The position numbers were made by a program, and so were the translations under genes. The notes below the pieces were generated by a model. That model was given only the letters and a program-made list of their open reading frames with translations. It made no database searches and was not told the origin of the DNA. DNA of 17,333 nt from an uncultured bacterium (GTDB lineage Bacteria; Verrucomicrobiota; Kiritimatiellia; RFP12; UBA1067), in contig CAMIVJ010000012.1 in NCBI GenBank assembly GCA_946401765.1, positions 1 through 17,333 on the forward strand. The letters are read 5' to 3'. This document shows, piece after piece, positions 8,235-14,418 of this stretch (position 1 is its first letter; each line of letters starts with the position of its first letter).

Positions 8235-10589
8235 ATGAAGAGAATTGCATTGTTTTTTGTGCTGTCGTGCTTTAGCGCGTTTGCGGCGCTCGAAGGGCAG
8301 CCCGTGTACAAGATGACGGAGGCGCAGCTGCTGGGCGTGGCGAATTCCGGCGAGCTCGACGACCGCATGACGGCGTGCCAGGAGCTGGCGCACCGCGGAA
8401 CGGCGGCGAGCGTGCCAGTGCTCGCGGCGATGCTCGCGGAGAAGGAGCCTTCGCTCTTCCACTCCGCGCTGTACGCGCTGCAGAACATTCCCGGTTCAGA
8501 GGCCGAGGCGGCCCTTGCCGCGGCGGAGGCGAAGGCTGAGCCCGCGCGCCGCGCGGCGATCGCCCACGTTCGCGCCGCGCGTGCGGGGAAGGTGTTCGCG
8601 CTCGAAAGCTACGCAGGCGCCACAGAGGCGCTCACAGCCTTCCCGGAGAAGACGCCCGCGCAGAAGGGCGACATGGCGGCCTTCGCGAAGATCGTGGAGG
8701 TGGCGGCTGCGGGAGGCCACTCGGGCACTCTCGCAAAGTTCCAGCTGATCGGTTTCCCGGGTGATGCGGTTGACGGCGAGCTTCTGAAGATGGCCCGCGG
8801 CGACGACACGAAGAAGGCACGCCTCGCATTCAGCGTCCTTGGCGAGCGCAAGTCGCGCAGCGTGCTGCCCGCCCTCTTCGAGATGGCGCGAAGGCCTTTG
8901 AACGAGCGCATGAGGCGCGGGGCGCTGAACGCTCTGGCCCAGGCCTGCGACGCCCGCACGGACATGCCAGAGCTGCTGAAGCTGCTGGCGCTCACGCCGG
9001 ACGACGAGCAGATGCGCGGCGTTCTGGTGCGCGTGGCGTCAACGGCGTTCGTGCCCACCGCCAAGCGCGTGAACGTGGTTGAGGCGAAGTTCGGCAACTT
9101 CGACGCGAGACGCGTGGCTGACGTGAAGCTGATGGTCGATTCGCTGCTCGAGGCGGGATCGCGCGAGATCATGTCCGGCTGCCGCCTCGTGGGCCGCGGA
9201 GGCTTCCACAGCGACCCCGCGCCCGGGATGCAGAAGGAGCTGCGCATCGCCTACTCAGTGGACGGCGGGCCGGTGCGCCGCGAGACGGTGCCGGAGAACG
9301 CGGTTGTAGCGTTCGGCGAGAGCATGCTGCCCGAATCCGCGGCGAGGCCGCTAGTCGATGCGGCGCTGAAGGCGAAGGGCGCAGAGCGCGCGGCGCTCGT
9401 GCATGTGATCTGCGCGCTCGAGAGGCGTGGCTGCGTGCCTGGTTCCGAAGCGGTCCTATTCAGGCCGATATTCAACGGCAAGGATCTTTCAGGATGGAAG
9501 TGCGGCGGCGACTTCTTCCACGCGAAGGACGGCGTGCTGGTGGTGGAGTCCACCGAGCAGAATCCTTGCAAGTCAAGCCAGTACCTCGTCTACGCCGCCG
9601 AGCAGTTCGGCGACTTCGAGCTTCGCTGCTCGTTCCGGCTTGGTCCGGGCGCCAACTCCGGCTTCCAGATCCGCAGCACCGACAGCACCACCAAGGACAC
9701 CGGCTACCAGGCCGACATGGACGGCTCGGGCGGCATCGTGGGCTACTTCTACTGCACCGGACAGCACCTCGTGGGCAAGCGCGGCTGCGAGGTGGCTCTC
9801 GCCAAGAGCGGGCTCAAGAGCGTGGTTCCCTTCGCCGACGACAAGGAGCTGCAGAAGGTGTACCGCGTGGGCGAGTGGAACGACATGCGCGTTGTGGCGA
9901 AGGGCAACATGCTCGTGATGTGGGTCAACGGCGTTCGCACTGCCGCCGTGATGGATGCACGCCCCGAGTTCCTGCCCGCAAAGGGCTACATCTCGATTCA
10001 GCTGCACCAGGGCCGCCCGATGAAGGCCGAGTTCCGCGACGTCCGCGTGCGCACGGCCGACGTGACGGTTGACGGCTCGCTCGAGACCACGCTGATCCAG
10101 CGCCTCGAGAAGCTCGAGAGCGGCGACGCGCCGAAGTTCGAGGGAGCCGACTGGATCTGGCACAAGGACGCACAGAAGCCCAACGCGAAGGTCGCCTTCC
10201 GCGCCGAGCTGGAGCTGCCGCAGGGCGAGATCGAGAAGGCGGGCCTCATTTTCTCGTGCGACGACGGCGCGGTGTTCAGCGTGAACGGACGCGAGGTCGG
10301 CCGCCAGACCGACGGCAAGCTCTGGTACACTCCCACGATCGCAATGGGCGCCGAGCGATTGAGCCTTGCGCCAGGCCGCAACGTGATCGAGGTGGCTGCC
10401 TTCAACGGCGACAACAACGCCGCCGCCCTCATCGCGATGGTCGAGGTGTCGTACTCCGACGGACGCGTGCTGCGCTTCCCCACCGGCACGCGCGGATGGA
10501 AGGCCTCGCTTGACGGCAAGACTTTCGTAGAACCGCAACTGGTGTGCCCGTACGGCGGCGAGCCGTATGGCAAATTCGAAAGGAAGTAA
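8235..10589 (+). CDS. Secreted HEAT-repeat / DUF1080 (3-keto-glycoside hydrolase-type) protein
   Basis: A 784-aa protein starting at ATG 8235, with a weak AGAGG site 8 nt upstream. Residues 1-17 form a signal peptide with likely cleavage SAFA|ALEG. Residues about 25-275 are alpha-helical and Ala/Leu-rich and look like HEAT repeats. Residues about 281-362 resemble a small beta module seen in planctomycete-type proteins (AKFGNFDARRVADVK, then SDPAPGMQKELRIAY). Residues about 409-610 form a DUF1080/PF06439 domain: it opens with FNGKDLSGWK, contains a GANSGFQIR strand and GYQADMDG, and closes with GYISIQLHQG and FRDVRVR. Some family members hydrolyse 3-keto-glycosides. Residues about 632-776 form a beta-sandwich like the N-terminal domain of alpha-L-rhamnosidases (ADWIWHKDA, then FSVNGREVG). 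A periplasmic glycoside-cleaving role in step with the upstream oxidoreductase is inferred. The stop codon overlaps the next gene region (TAATG), which indicates co-translation. Confidence 0.85.
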   Translation: MKRIALFFVLSCFSAFAALEGQPVYKMTEAQLLGVANSGELDDRMTACQELAHRGTAASVPVLAAMLAEKEPSLFHSALYALQNIPGSEAEAALAAAEAKAEPARRAAIAHVRAARAGKVFALESYAGATEALTAFPEKTPAQKGDMAAFAKIVEVAAAGGHSGTLAKFQLIGFPGDAVDGELLKMARGDDTKKARLAFSVLGERKSRSVLPALFEMARRPLNERMRRGALNALAQACDARTDMPELLKLLALTPDDEQMRGVLVRVASTAFVPTAKRVNVVEAKFGNFDARRVADVKLMVDSLLEAGSREIMSGCRLVGRGGFHSDPAPGMQKELRIAYSVDGGPVRRETVPENAVVAFGESMLPESAARPLVDAALKAKGAERAALVHVICALERRGCVPGSEAVLFRPIFNGKDLSGWKCGGDFFHAKDGVLVVESTEQNPCKSSQYLVYAAEQFGDFELRCSFRLGPGANSGFQIRSTDSTTKDTGYQADMDGSGGIVGYFYCTGQHLVGKRGCEVALAKSGLKSVVPFADDKELQKVYRVGEWNDMRVVAKGNMLVMWVNGVRTAAVMDARPEFLPAKGYISIQLHQGRPMKAEFRDVRVRTADVTVDGSLETTLIQRLEKLESGDAPKFEGADWIWHKDAQKPNAKVAFRAELELPQGEIEKAGLIFSCDDGAVFSVNGREVGRQTDGKLWYTPTIAMGAERLSLAPGRNVIEVAAFNGDNNAAALIAMVEVSYSDGRVLRFPTGTRGWKASLDGKTFVEPQLVCPYGGEPYGKFERK

Positions 10590-10594
10590 TGACC

Positions 10595-11359
10595 ATGAAA
10601 AAACTGACGACTGCGTTTTTGGCTGCAGCCGCCATGACGCTCGGATTCGCCGCGCGCGGGGCTGTTTACCACTTCGACACGTCCGGCGCGCCTAAGCTCG
10701 CCGCCTGGACCGACACGAAGCTGCGTCCGGTGGTGGAGCAGTGGTATCCGCGAATCTGCTCGCTCCTGCAGGAGCCCGGATTCAAGCCGCCGGAGGAGGT
10801 CAAGTTCTGCTACCGCGAAGACCGCCAGATGCGCGGAATCCCCGCGTGGACGATGGGCAACGCGATATGGCTCAACCGCCAGTGGTTCGAGGGCAACCTC
10901 GAAGGCGAGGCGATCGGCTGCGTGGTGCACGAGATGGTGCATGTGGCGCAGGCGTACCGCCGCGGCCGCCATCCCTCGCCCAGCTGGGTGCAGGAGGGCA
11001 TTGCGGACTACGTGCGCTGGTTCCTGTACGAGCCGTACACCCTCGGCGCGCGCCCCAACTTCCGCGACCAGAGGACGCGCTACGACAACAGCTACCGCAC
11101 CACGGCCCACTTCCTCAACTACGTCGAGCTCAAGTACGGTGGCGGCAACACGCCGATCTACAGGCGCCTGAACGCCGCCGCGCGGAACGCGGCCTACACG
11201 GACGAATTCTGGAAGGTGGCAACGGGCAAGGACGTCGCAGCGCTTGACGCGGAGTGGAAGCAGGCGTTCGCCCGCCCTCCGCGCGAGCGCCGCCAACCTC
11301 CAAAACCTAAAATCTCCGAAACCTCGAAACCGCAAAAACCAGAAACCTCGAAACCTTGA
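10595..11359 (+). CDS. Secreted basic-secretory-protein (BSP) family putative metallopeptidase
   Basis: A 254-aa protein. ATG 10595 has the AAAGGAA site 8-9 nt upstream and opens directly with MKKLTTAF. An in-frame ATG at 10589, which overlaps the upstream stop codon, sits too close to that site. Residues 1-23 form a signal peptide (AARGA|VYHF). The family is recognised from the zinc motif HEMVH (H112, E113, H116) followed 18 residues later by EGIADYVRW (E134-W142), with the R-WF-NL blocks typical of the BSP/PF04450 family. Plant and bacterial BSPs are small, so the length is normal. Peptidase activity and substrate are inferred from the motif only. The last 16 residues (KISETSKP, QKPETSKP) are an 8-residue repeat created because the octamer DNA repeat reads into the gene. 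The tail is therefore probably an accretion, not a functional domain. Confidence 0.85.
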   Translation: MKKLTTAFLAAAAMTLGFAARGAVYHFDTSGAPKLAAWTDTKLRPVVEQWYPRICSLLQEPGFKPPEEVKFCYREDRQMRGIPAWTMGNAIWLNRQWFEGNLEGEAIGCVVHEMVHVAQAYRRGRHPSPSWVQEGIADYVRWFLYEPYTLGARPNFRDQRTRYDNSYRTTAHFLNYVELKYGGGNTPIYRRLNAAARNAAYTDEFWKVATGKDVAALDAEWKQAFARPPRERRQPPKPKISETSKPQKPETSKP

Positions 11360-11412
11360 AACCCATAAACTTCGAAACCTAGAAACCTAGAAACTTCGAA
11401 ACCTCGAAACTC
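11301..11412 (+). repeat. Degenerate octamer tandem array (consensus NGAAACCT)
   Basis: Fourteen consecutive 8-nt units can be laid out without a slip from 11301 to 11412, for example CGAAACCT (11317, 11349, 11373, 11397) and AGAAACCT (11341, 11381). Degenerate units between them include CAAAAACC and ATAAACTT. The array begins inside the BSP metallopeptidase gene and continues through its TGA stop (11357-11359). It ends just upstream of the purN ribosome binding site. Because 8 is not a multiple of 3, the translated part repeats every 24 nt, or 8 residues. There is no conserved spacer, so it is not a CRISPR array. Confidence 0.85.
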
Positions 11413-11431
11413 CTTAACTGAGGATGCTAAA

Positions 11432-12049
11432 ATGAGTACCTTGAAACTTGGCGTTCTGGGTTCGGGCGCTGGCTCGAACATGCAGTCGATTGTTGACGCC
11501 ATTGAGAAGGGCGAACTTGACGCCGAGATCAAGCTGGTGCTGGCGGATGTCGCGGACGCGAAGATTCTCGACCGCGCGCGCCGCCACAACATACCATGCC
11601 AGTGGCTCGACTGCTCGCCGTGGAAGACGAAGCTGGAGGGACCGGGCGAGGACGAGTGCATACGCCTTCTCAAGGAGGCCGGATGCGACACCGTGGTGCT
11701 CGCCGGCTTCATGCGCATCGTGAAGCCGAAGCTGCTTGCAGCGTTTCCGATGCGCGTCCTCAACATCCACCCGGCGCTGCTGCCTGCCTTCCCCGGCGTG
11801 CACAGCTGGCAGCAGGCGCTCGACTACGGATGCAAGGTGGCGGGGGTGACGGTGCATTTCGTCGACGCGGGCACTGACTCTGGCCCCATCATCGTGCAGA
11901 AGTGCGTTCCCGTGATGGAGGACGACACGCCCGAGAGCCTGCACGCGCGCATCCAGGTGCAGGAGCATCTGGCCTTCCCCGAGGCGCTGCGCCTTCTTGC
12001 CGCCGGCCGTCTCAAGGTGGAGGGCCGCCGCGTGCGTATCATCGGCTAG
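11432..12049 (+). CDS. purN: Phosphoribosylglycinamide formyltransferase (GAR transformylase)
   Basis: A 205-aa cytoplasmic enzyme of purine synthesis that transfers a formyl group from 10-formyltetrahydrofolate to GAR. The N-terminus has the phosphate-binding loop GSGAGSNMQ. Catalytic residues match E. coli PurN N106, H108 and D144: N111 and H113 in LNIHPALLP, and D149 in GTDSGPI. The folate-site strand GVTVHFVDAG is present. Length is normal for the family. GAGGA lies 7 nt before the ATG. The gene follows the octamer repeat array. It has no metabolic link to the exported proteins upstream, and no clear promoter of its own was found, so it may be read from upstream or from an unrecognised start. 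Confidence 0.95.
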   Translation: MSTLKLGVLGSGAGSNMQSIVDAIEKGELDAEIKLVLADVADAKILDRARRHNIPCQWLDCSPWKTKLEGPGEDECIRLLKEAGCDTVVLAGFMRIVKPKLLAAFPMRVLNIHPALLPAFPGVHSWQQALDYGCKVAGVTVHFVDAGTDSGPIIVQKCVPVMEDDTPESLHARIQVQEHLAFPEALRLLAAGRLKVEGRRVRIIG

Positions 12050-12069
12050 ACGCGGCGTGTACAAAATGA

Positions 12070-12098
12070 TTGCGCTCGCGCGGGAAAAGAGATACAAT
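12070..12098 (+). promoter_or_regulatory. Sigma70-like promoter of the aminotransferase gene
   Basis: TTGCGC (12070-12075) and TACAAT (12093-12098) are separated by 17 bp in a short AT-rich stretch directly after purN. Transcription would begin near 12105 and give a leader of about 20 nt with AAGGAG (12109-12114) 9 nt before the ATG. This makes the aminotransferase an independent transcription unit. No attenuator, leader peptide or riboswitch fits in so short a leader. Confidence 0.65.
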
Positions 12099-12123
12099 TA
12101 TTGTCCACAAGGAGTAATAAGCC

Positions 12124-13158
12124 ATGGCTGAAAAGAAAGCTCAGAAAAAGATCGAATGGTCGAAGCTCGGCTTCGGGTTCTCGGACGTGAACTGCCACAT
12201 CCGCTACACGTGGAAGGACGGCAAGTGGTCGAAGCCCAGCTTCGTGAAGGATCCGTACATCACGATGCACATCGGCGCAAGCTGCCTGCACTACGGGCAG
12301 GAGTGCTTCGAGGGCATGAAGGCGTTCCGCCAGAAGAGCGGCAAGATCGTGATATTCCGTCCCGACGAGAACGCCAAGCGCATGTACCGCACTGCCGAAC
12401 GCTGCGTGATGCCTCCTGTGCCGGTGGAGATGTTCATCGACGCTGCGGTCAAGCTCGTGAAGAAGAACAAGGAGTTTGTGCCGCCTTACGGCACCGGCGG
12501 ATCGCTCTATCTGCGCCCGCTCCTCATCGGCACCGGCCCGCAGATCGGCGTGGCGCCCGCCAAGGAGTACACGTTCATCATGATGTGCATGCCCGTGGGC
12601 GCGTACTACAAGGGCGGACTCAAGCCCGTGCGCGCCGTGATCCTCGACGACTGGGACCGTGCCGCACCGCACGGCATGGGCGACGTGAAGGTGGGCGGCA
12701 ACTATGCGGCCTCGCTCTTCGCGCACGAGAAGGCAAAGCGCGAAGGCTGGCCCGTGGAGCTCTACCTCGACGCGAAGAGCCATAAGTACGTGGAGGAGTT
12801 CTCCACCTCGAACTTCGCCGGCATCACAAAGAGCGGCAAGTACGTCACGCCAGACTCCTGCTCCGTTCTGCCGTCCGTCACGAACAAGTCGCTCTGCCAG
12901 GTGGCCGCCGATCTCGGCATCCCCGTCGAGCGCAGGAAGATCCCCTATGCGGAGATCAAGCGCTTCAAGGAGGTTGCGGCGCTCGGCACTGCGGTGGTGA
13001 TCACGCCCGTGTGGGAGATCACGCGCGGCAAGGACGTGATCAAGATCTCCGAGCCGGACGTAGTTGGCCCCACGCTGCAGAAGCTATACGACACCGTGCA
13101 GGGCATACAGTACGGCACACTGCCCGACAAGCACGGCTGGTGCTACGAAGTTAAGTAG
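12124..13158 (+). CDS. ilvE: Branched-chain amino acid aminotransferase (PLP fold type IV)
   Basis: A 344-aa cytoplasmic PLP enzyme for the last step of valine, leucine and isoleucine synthesis, or the first step of their breakdown. It belongs to the longer subgroup that includes the eukaryotic BCATs. The N-terminal HYGQECFEGMKAFR block is the family signature. GDVKVGGNYAAS carries the PLP Schiff-base lysine (K189), and the EEFSTSNF block (E224, E225) carries the cofactor pyridine-nitrogen contact. ALGTAVVITPV contributes the phosphate-binding turn. The start at ATG 12124 is supported by AAGGAG 9 nt upstream. The gene has its own promoter and is followed by a strong terminator, so it appears monocistronic. 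Substrate preference cannot be separated from sequence alone, but no D-amino acid or ADC-lyase features are seen. Confidence 0.94.
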   Translation: MAEKKAQKKIEWSKLGFGFSDVNCHIRYTWKDGKWSKPSFVKDPYITMHIGASCLHYGQECFEGMKAFRQKSGKIVIFRPDENAKRMYRTAERCVMPPVPVEMFIDAAVKLVKKNKEFVPPYGTGGSLYLRPLLIGTGPQIGVAPAKEYTFIMMCMPVGAYYKGGLKPVRAVILDDWDRAAPHGMGDVKVGGNYAASLFAHEKAKREGWPVELYLDAKSHKYVEEFSTSNFAGITKSGKYVTPDSCSVLPSVTNKSLCQVAADLGIPVERRKIPYAEIKRFKEVAALGTAVVITPVWEITRGKDVIKISEPDVVGPTLQKLYDTVQGIQYGTLPDKHGWCYEVK

Positions 13159-13201
13159 GCGAGGCCGCGTTCCGCACGCAGCGGAACAGGCGTTCGCAGC
13201 G

Positions 13202-13242
13202 GATGGGCCATCTCAGATGAGGTGGCCCATCTTGTCTTTCTT
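13202..13242 (+). terminator. Intrinsic terminator after the aminotransferase gene
   Basis: The arms GATGGGCCATCTC (13202-13214) and GAGGTGGCCCATC (13219-13231) pair over 13 bp with one G-U pair and a 4-nt AGAT loop. A T-rich run (TTGTCTTTCTT, 13232-13242) follows on the + strand. On the - strand no T run follows, so the element is oriented to stop aminotransferase transcription. The stop codon of the convergent ribBA gene (13213-13215) lies inside the hairpin, and one arm encodes the final ribBA residues. Confidence 0.8.
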
Positions 13243-14418
13243 CGTCTCCAGATACCGTCTGTCGTATTCATTGGGCGGCACCACGATCGGCACTCTCTCG
13301 ACGATGCTTATCCCGTAGCCGACGAGGCCCTTGACCTTGCAGGGGTTGTTCGTGAGAAGGCGAATCTCGCGGATTCCCAGGTCTTCGAGGATCTGCGCGC
13401 CTTCGCCGTATTCTCTCAGGTCGGGCGCGAAGCCGAGTCGCACGTTGGCCTCGACGGTGTCGAGGCCCTCCTCCTGCAGGTGGTACGTGCGCAGCTTGTT
13501 CTGAAGCCCGATGCCGCGTCCCTCCTGGCGCATGTAGAGAATGGCGCCGCGTCCTTCGCGTTCGATCATGCGCATGGCGTTGTGCAGCTGGTTGCCGCAG
13601 TCGCAGCGGTTGCTGCCCAGCACGTCGCCCGTGAAGCATTCGGAGTGCACGCGCACCAACACGGGCGCGCCGTCGGAGAAGTCGCCCTTGAGAAGGGCGA
13701 GGTGCTCCAGCCCCGTTATGCGCGACTTGTACATCCGCAGGCGGAAGTGTCCCCATTCGGTTGGCATGTCCACCTCGTCCACAACGCTCTCCACCAGCCT
13801 TTCCGTTCGCCGCCTGTAGGCGATGAGCGAGGCGATGGTCATGAACTTGAGATTGTGCTTCGCCACGAACCTCTCGAGGTCGGGAAGACGGGCCATCGTG
13901 CCGTCGTCGTTCATTATCTCGCAGCAGAGACCGACCTCCTTGAGACCTGCGAGGCGGCAGAGGTCCACAGTGGCCTCGGTGTGGCCTGCGCGCTTCAGCA
14001 CGCCGCCTTCGCGCGCCCTCAGCGGAAACATGTGGCCGGGGCGGCGGAAATGCGAGGGCTTCACGCCGTCGCGCACCGTGGCGAGGGCGGTGATGGAGCG
14101 CTCTTCGGCCGAGATGCCGGTTGTCGTCTCGGCGGCGTCGATCGAGACTGTGAATGCCGTCTGGTGGTTGTCGGTGTTTTCCGCCACCATCTGCGGCAGG
14201 TCGAGGCGTTCGCACCATTGGGCGGACATCGGCATGCAGATGAGCCCCTTGGCGTTTGTTGCCATGAAGTTGACGTTTGCGGTGGTGGCGAATTCGGCGG
14301 CGCAGATGCAGTCGCCTTCGTTCTCGCGGTCTTCGTCGTCAGTCACCACCACCACCTCGCCGCGTCTGAGCGCGGCCAGGCAGTCCTCCACGGTGTTGAA
14401 AGGTCCTGTGCCCGTCAC
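13213..14418 (-). CDS. ribBA: Bifunctional DHBP synthase / GTP cyclohydrolase II
   Basis: A 401-aa riboflavin enzyme. The N-terminal half makes 3,4-dihydroxy-2-butanone 4-phosphate from ribulose 5-phosphate ([11 protein letters not shown] acidic/metal motif, [10 protein letters not shown] and [11 protein letters not shown] blocks). The C-terminal half opens GTP to the pyrimidine precursor, with the zinc cysteines in [17 protein letters not shown], the RQEGRGIGL loop and the LLTNNPCK motif. Length is normal for RibBA fusions, and no key residue is missing in either half. The start is GTG at 14418, with AAGGAG 5 nt upstream. The frame extends further upstream to an ATG at 14547, but that would overlap the VWA gene by 133 nt and the extra residues are unlike RibB. 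GTG overlaps the TGA of the VWA gene (GTGA), so translation is probably coupled. No FMN riboswitch is present, as expected for an internal operon gene. Confidence 0.94.
   Translation of the reverse strand: MTGTGPFNTVEDCLAALRRGEVVVVTDDEDRENEGDCICAAEFATTANVNFMATNAKGLICMPMSAQWCERLDLPQMVAENTDNHQTAFTVSIDAAETTTGISAEERSITALATVRDGVKPSHFRRPGHMFPLRAREGGVLKRAGHTEATVDLCRLAGLKEVGLCCEIMNDDGTMARLPDLERFVAKHNLKFMTIASLIAYRRRTERLVESVVDEVDMPTEWGHFRLRMYKSRITGLEHLALLKGDFSDGAPVLVRVHSECFTGDVLGSNRCDCGNQLHNAMRMIEREGRGAILYMRQEGRGIGLQNKLRTYHLQEEGLDTVEANVRLGFAPDLREYGEGAQILEDLGIREIRLLTNNPCKVKGLVGYGISIVERVPIVVPPNEYDRRYLETKKDKMGHLI

Noticed and set aside
6952..8250. Open frame of 432 codons on the - strand across the oxidoreductase gene
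   Set aside because: It mirrors a well-supported gene with Tat signal and family motifs. Its own translation is His/Val/Arg-rich with no recognisable family. Long antisense frames are expected in GC-rich genes.
8265..8275. Possible lipobox (VLSC) in the signal peptide of the DUF1080 protein
   Set aside because: Leu at -2 and Val at -3 do not fit the usual L-[ASTVI]-[GAS]-C pattern, and the signal core would be very short. A normal signal peptidase site SAFA|A is better.
9998..11335. Open frame of 445 codons on the - strand across the DUF1080 and metallopeptidase genes
   Set aside because: It crosses two good genes and a gene boundary, has composition typical of reverse GC-rich coding sequence, and no ribosome binding site or motif.
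11301..11412. Tandem repeats as a possible CRISPR array
   Set aside because: Units are 8 nt, contiguous and degenerate, with no unique spacers and no cas genes nearby.
11428..11433. TAAAAT preceded by TGC at the purN start, looking like an extended -10 box
   Set aside because: It overlaps the start codon, has no -35 partner at the right distance, and a good Shine-Dalgarno just upstream argues against a leaderless message.
13169..13187. Perfect 7-bp inverted repeat GTTCCGC / GCGGAAC with a 5-nt loop between ilvE and ribBA
   Set aside because: No T run follows on either strand, so it is not called a terminator. It may still be a minor RNA hairpin in the 3' end of the aminotransferase transcript.
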